Shown: positions 4,807-8,012 of the stretch, piece by piece
Layout of the letters: each line of letters opens with the position of its first letter
Numbering within the stretch: the stretch's first letter is position 1
Assembly: GCA_049509915.1 (NCBI GenBank)
Contig: JBEKZL010000315.1
Location: forward strand, 1 to 8,012
DNA: 8,012 nucleotides
DNA from: JBEKYD01 sp049509915
GTDB taxonomy: Bacteria > Acidobacteriota > Terriglobia > Bryobacterales > Bryobacteraceae
Direction: 5' to 3'
The notes under the pieces: generated by a model
Told to the model about the DNA's origin: nothing
The model's database searches: none
What the model saw: the letters and a program-made list of their open reading frames with translations, nothing else
Translations under genes and position numbers: made by a program

Positions 4807-7569
4807 TCAGTGGGAACGAATGCCCGCTGCGCGATCCATTTCCGCTACAGCCAGTTCGTGCGCTAGTCGGGCTTCGAGTTCGTCGAGTTCCGCCTTACTG
4901 GTCCCGGCAACGGCTTGGGCGTGCTTGGCTTCGGAAACGACGCCGGCCTGGAACTGGTTGCCGCTTAGCCGCTGGCTCTCCCTTTCGAGGGCCAGGGCCT
5001 CGGCGGCGACCGAGATCATGAGTTCGGACCGCTCCAGTTTCCGGTACGCTTTATCCACCTCCACCGAGACGCGGTCGGTGACGCGGCGCAGGTTCCCTTC
5101 GGCCTGGGTGAGAAGCGCGTCCCGCTGGCCGACGACGCCTTTGCGTTTCCCCCAATCGAAGATGTTCCAGGTCATCTGGAGCCCGAACGTGCCGAAATTG
5201 TGAGCCACGAACGGGACACCGCTCTGATAGGTGTAACGGGCGAACGCGCCGACGTCGGGAATGTACTCGTATTGGGCGGCGCGCAAACCGCTACGCGCTT
5301 TGGCCACGGTTTCCCGTGCGGACTGCACTTCCGGGTTCCCCGCCAGCGCCGCATCGAGGTATTGCTGGCGGGAGAGTTTGGCATCCGCGGATACTTTCAC
5401 GTCCGCTAAATCCAGTTCCATATCCAGGGGTAAGCCAAGTGCGTCGTCCATCTCGGCAGTCAAATCCGAGACTTGGTTTTCGGCGGCCAGCAGCGTCTGC
5501 CGGCTGTGCAACAGGCTGGCGTGCGCGCCGATGGCGGCGACTTCCAGCGCGTCGCCCGCATCCACCGCGTTTCGAGCTTCCCGCAGGGCTTCCCCTCCCG
5601 CCGCGATTTCCGCCCGCACCACTTCGATCCGCTTGCGGGCCGCCAGCAAGCCATAGTAAAGCTGGTGGACTCCGAGCACCACTTCGTCTTCGTCCTTCTT
5701 CAAGTCCGCTTCGGTAACGCGGCGCTCGGCGGAGGCCACGTCGTTAGCGGCGCGGATCTTGAACAGTTGGGTCAAGGGCTGGCCGAGGGTGGTATTGGTC
5801 AGCAGCACCGTGCTCGACCCCTGGTTGATGGCATCGTTTTCCGGAGGAAAGGGGCCGATGCCGGGTATGGTACCGAGACTGCCCGCGGGAATGGTCACCA
5901 GTTCCCGGTCCGACAGACCCCAAAGATTGGTGCTATTGGCCAGTTGCGGAAAGTAGTCGGCACGCGCGGTAACCTCTTTTTGCCGGTTTTCGCGAACGCG
6001 CGCGCGGGCAATCTTGAGGACCGAGTTTTGTTTCAACGCCAGATCGACCGCTTCGGGCAAGGTGAGCTGTCTCGAGGCGGCGCGGGCCGGCGCCGGGGTC
6101 AGCACGAGCCCCAGCAGAACGGCCAGAACAGCGCCGGCGGCGGGCTTGGCGCCATGCGAATTTACTAGCACGAACAGGACCGGGACCACGATCAGGGTAA
6201 AGAACATGGAAGAGACCAGCCCCACGGCGATTACGCTCGCCAGCGGGCTCCACAAACTCGATCCGGAAATAATCATCGGCGTGACTCCGACCGCGGCGGC
6301 CATGGTGGTGAGGAAAATGGGGCGCAGCCTGCGCTCGCCGGCTTCGACGGCGGCGGTTTCGAGCGAGTGCCCCTCGCGCAACTTTTCGTTCATGTAATCC
6401 ACCAGGATGATGGCGTTCCGCACCACGATTCCGGAGAGCGCGATCATGCCCGTGAAGGCCGTGAAACCGAATGGATTCCGGGTGAGCACCAGGCCCAGCA
6501 TGGCGCCGAACATCGCCAGCGGGATCGAGCACATCACCAGCAGCGGTTCGGAAAGGTTGCGAAACTGCATCAGCAGCACCAGGAAAATGGCGACCAGGCT
6601 GATGGCCAGCGCTTCGGTCATCGCGGGCAAAGTTTCGTTGCGGTTGGTGACTTCGCCGCCGTATTCGAGACCATAGCCAGCGGGAAGCGCCAGGGCTTTC
6701 ACCGGGCGGTCGATGGCGTTCAGGACCTGGGAGGCGTAGTGCCCGCGTTGCGGAAAGGCGCGAACCGTCAGGGTGCGGACGCCGTTGCGGCGCACGATGC
6801 GGCTGGTCTGCCACTGGGGCGTCAGTTGGGCGATGGAGCGCAGTGGGACGCTGGCGTGGGTAATCGCGGAGGGCACGTAGGCGTTGCGCACGTCCTCGAA
6901 CGAACTCCTGCGCGCGGCCTCCAGGCGGAGCAGGATCGTGATGGCGCGGTCCCCTTCCCAAAAGGTGCCGACCGGATCCCCGCTGAAGGCCCCGGCCAGG
7001 AGGCCGGAGACCGAGGCGTTGGTCAATCCCAGCCGATTGGAGACTTCCGTATCGATATCGACGTCCACCCGGCCCGAGTCGCCGAAGTAATCGTTGTAAA
7101 TCGACTGGGCATAGGGGACCCGGTGGAGGATTGCCTCGACGCCGGTTCCGATCCGCTGCAACTCGGCGACGTCGTATCCGGAAACGCGGACCTCAATGGG
7201 GGCCTCCATGGTCATGCCCTGTTGCAGCTCTTTGACGATCGCCAGGGCTTCGGGCGCCACTTCAGCCAGGGTCCGGCGAAGCTCCGACACCAGGGCGGGA
7301 ACTGTCTTTTCGTCTTTGGTGTTGACGATGAACTGGCCGTACGCGGGGTCGGGATCCTGCGGGCTCACATTGTAGTAGAAACGGGGAGCGCTCTGACCCA
7401 CGAATGCCGCATAGTGCGCCACTTCCGCCTTGCCGGCCAGCACCCGTTCGATGCGGCCCATGGTTTCGGCGGTGGCTTCGATGCGGGCATTTCGGGGCAT
7501 CCACACATCGATGACGAACTGGTTGCGTTCGGCCGAAGGAAAAAACTGCTGCGGGACGGTTTGGAGCAT
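4807..7569 (-). CDS. RND efflux permease C-terminal half fused in frame to a TolC-family outer-membrane factor
   Basis: One open frame of 920 codons joins two proteins normally encoded separately. Residues 1-475 are the second half of an RND multidrug-type permease: a porter domain beginning VPQQFFPSAERNQF, then five membrane helices (about 316-335, 341-362, 369-390, 418-437, 443-469), with GIVVRNAIILVDY in the TM10 position. Residues 476-497 form a signal-peptide-like hydrophobic segment ending APARA. Residues 498-920 are an outer-membrane efflux protein, starting ASRQLTLPEAVDLALKQN, with two repeat halves and long helical coiled-coil regions. In a working pump, permease and outer-membrane channel act with a periplasmic adaptor. 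The frame starts just after a lesion that removes TM7. The ATG at 7569 has no clear ribosome binding site and would give a product with the porter domain before any membrane helix, so this half is probably not functional alone. The TolC part may be translated separately, but I see no strong internal start. Confidence 0.8.
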   Translation of the reverse strand: MLQTVPQQFFPSAERNQFVIDVWMPRNARIEATAETMGRIERVLAGKAEVAHYAAFVGQSAPRFYYNVSPQDPDPAYGQFIVNTKDEKTVPALVSELRRTLAEVAPEALAIVKELQQGMTMEAPIEVRVSGYDVAELQRIGTGVEAILHRVPYAQSIYNDYFGDSGRVDVDIDTEVSNRLGLTNASVSGLLAGAFSGDPVGTFWEGDRAITILLRLEAARRSSFEDVRNAYVPSAITHASVPLRSIAQLTPQWQTSRIVRRNGVRTLTVRAFPQRGHYASQVLNAIDRPVKALALPAGYGLEYGGEVTNRNETLPAMTEALAISLVAIFLVLLMQFRNLSEPLLVMCSIPLAMFGAMLGLVLTRNPFGFTAFTGMIALSGIVVRNAIILVDYMNEKLREGHSLETAAVEAGERRLRPIFLTTMAAAVGVTPMIISGSSLWSPLASVIAVGLVSSMFFTLIVVPVLFVLVNSHGAKPAAGAVLAVLLGLVLTPAPARAASRQLTLPEAVDLALKQNSVLKIARARVRENRQKEVTARADYFPQLANSTNLWGLSDRELVTIPAGSLGTIPGIGPFPPENDAINQGSSTVLLTNTTLGQPLTQLFKIRAANDVASAERRVTEADLKKDEDEVVLGVHQLYYGLLAARKRIEVVRAEIAAGGEALREARNAVDAGDALEVAAIGAHASLLHSRQTLLAAENQVSDLTAEMDDALGLPLDMELDLADVKVSADAKLSRQQYLDAALAGNPEVQSARETVAKARSGLRAAQYEYIPDVGAFARYTYQSGVPFVAHNFGTFGLQMTWNIFDWGKRKGVVGQRDALLTQAEGNLRRVTDRVSVEVDKAYRKLERSELMISVAAEALALERESQRLSGNQFQAGVVSEAKHAQAVAGTSKAELDELEARLAHELAVAEMDRAAGIRSH
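6079..6171 (-). other. Permease-TolC junction with signal-peptide-like segment
   Basis: This stretch encodes residues 467-497 of the long frame. The permease's last helix ends at FVLV. SHGAK follows, then AAGAVLAVLLGLVL and a signal-peptidase-like ARA|AS site. RND C-termini are cytoplasmic, so a further hydrophobic segment would deliver the TolC part to the periplasm and allow cleavage. A GTG at 6171 is a possible separate start but lacks a ribosome binding site. An ATG overlapping the histidine codon (CATGGC) lies in another frame and stops after 18 codons. A one-base indel between that ATG and the hydrophobic core could have merged two once separate genes. Confidence 0.55.
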
Positions 7570-8012
7570 CTGGAGAATACGATGGACCGGTTATAGACAG
7601 TCTGCAGCCGGTCGAGCATGCTGATTTTCTTTTGGCCGGGACGCACTTCAGCCTGGCCCTGGTGCAGCCCCTGGCGAATGAAGAACCGGCACAGCAGCGG
7701 AGTGAGCAGAATCGCCACCACGAAGGAGACGCCGAGCGCCACCGCGACGGTAATGGGCAGGGCGCTGATGAATTCGCCGACCGAACCCGAGAGGATCAAT
7801 AACGGCAGGAAGGAAGCGATGATGGTGAGAGTGGCGGTGATCACCGGGACCAGGACCTCCCGCACGCACTGCCAGGCGGCATCGGGCCTCGGTATGCCCC
7901 GATCCAGGCAATCGACATAGTTATCCGCAATGACGATGGCGTCGTCGACCACGATGCCCAGCACCATGATCAGCGCGGCGATCGAAACCTGGTTCAACTG
8001 GATGCCGATCGT
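7365..8012 (-). CDS. RND efflux permease, N-terminal-half fragment, frameshifted and cut by the window edge
   Basis: The frame is open from the right edge and starts inside the permease, so about the first 380 residues (TM1-TM3 and the first porter domain) lie outside the window. Visible are TM4 with the proton-relay motif GIVVDDAIVIADN (matching Asp407/Asp408 of AcrB), TM5 (VITATLTIIASFLPLLILS), TM6 (ISALPITVAVALGVSFVVAIL) and the cytoplasmic linker to MLDRLQTVYNRSIVFS. Similarity to the family ends there, near 7572. The frame then continues for about 70 unrelated residues to a stop at 7365, while the true permease sequence resumes in the frame that starts at 7569. The TM7 sequence expected between YNRSIVFS and LQTVPQQFF is absent from every frame. 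The gene is either a pseudogene or carries an assembly error. A membrane-fusion adaptor gene is expected upstream, outside the window. Confidence 0.75.
   Translation of the reverse strand, partial: TIGIQLNQVSIAALIMVLGIVVDDAIVIADNYVDCLDRGIPRPDAAWQCVREVLVPVITATLTIIASFLPLLILSGSVGEFISALPITVAVALGVSFVVAILLTPLLCRFFIRQGLHQGQAEVRPGQKKISMLDRLQTVYNRSIVFSRCSKPSRSSFFLRPNATSSSSMCGCPEMPASKPPPKPWAASNGCWPARRKWRTMRHSWVRALPVSTTM

Noticed and set aside
5473..6168. A 231-codon plus-strand open frame opposite the TolC part
   Set aside because: It is antisense to the outer-membrane factor and has no motifs, ribosome binding site or operon context.
6367..7596. A 409-codon plus-strand open frame opposite the permease
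   Set aside because: It lies antisense to a frame with clear RND motifs. Its translation has no recognisable domains and is rich in Gly/His/Asp/Gln, as expected from the complement of GC-rich coding sequence.
1..8012. tRNA or rRNA genes, CRISPR arrays, insertion sequences
   Set aside because: I saw no tRNA-like cloverleaf arms, rRNA stretches, regularly spaced direct repeats, transposase frames or terminal inverted repeats.

Overview
The window is GC-rich, densely coded bacterial chromosome. The gene content (a crotonase-ribH-nusB cluster, an S41 C-terminal processing protease with signal peptide, a tripartite RND efflux system with a TolC-type outer-membrane protein) points to a Gram-negative organism. 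The protein style (VVRNAIILVDY-type RND, Gln/Ser/His-rich small proteins) makes me favour an Acidobacteriota member such as the Solibacter/Bryobacter group. That assignment is inference from memory, not a search.

Left part (1-1230). A gene on the minus strand starts at about 56 and runs off the left edge, with its own promoter-like boxes. Upstream of it a 10-bp perfect hairpin (122-150) closes a two-gene minus-strand operon. This operon (about 1079 to 208) encodes an 88-residue charged protein followed 14 bp later by a 196-residue Ser/Gln/His-rich protein. The two share an ungapped 57-residue domain with 24 identities, although their compositions are opposite. The larger one contains no Lys, Arg, Cys or Trp, and carries a natural His6 followed by Ser12. 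I know no function for either. This pair is the most likely undescribed biology in the window.

Middle (1229-4768, plus strand). Three tightly coupled genes encode an enoyl-CoA hydratase/isomerase-family protein, lumazine synthase (ribH) and NusB, with 4-nt and 1-nt overlaps. A gap of 272 bp follows, with a possible weak promoter, and then an intact exported S41 carboxyl-terminal protease with PDZ domain and Ser302/Lys327 dyad. It ends 38 bp from the convergent efflux locus.

Right part (4807-8012, minus strand). An RND efflux permease enters from the right edge (TM4 onward) and is broken near 7570. The reading frame shifts, and the whole of TM7 appears to be missing. The rest of the permease (second porter half and TM8-12) continues in another frame and reads without a stop into a TolC-like outer-membrane factor, joined through a signal-peptide-like segment. 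The locus is either a decaying efflux operon, a real RND-TolC fusion with a secondary lesion, or partly an assembly error.
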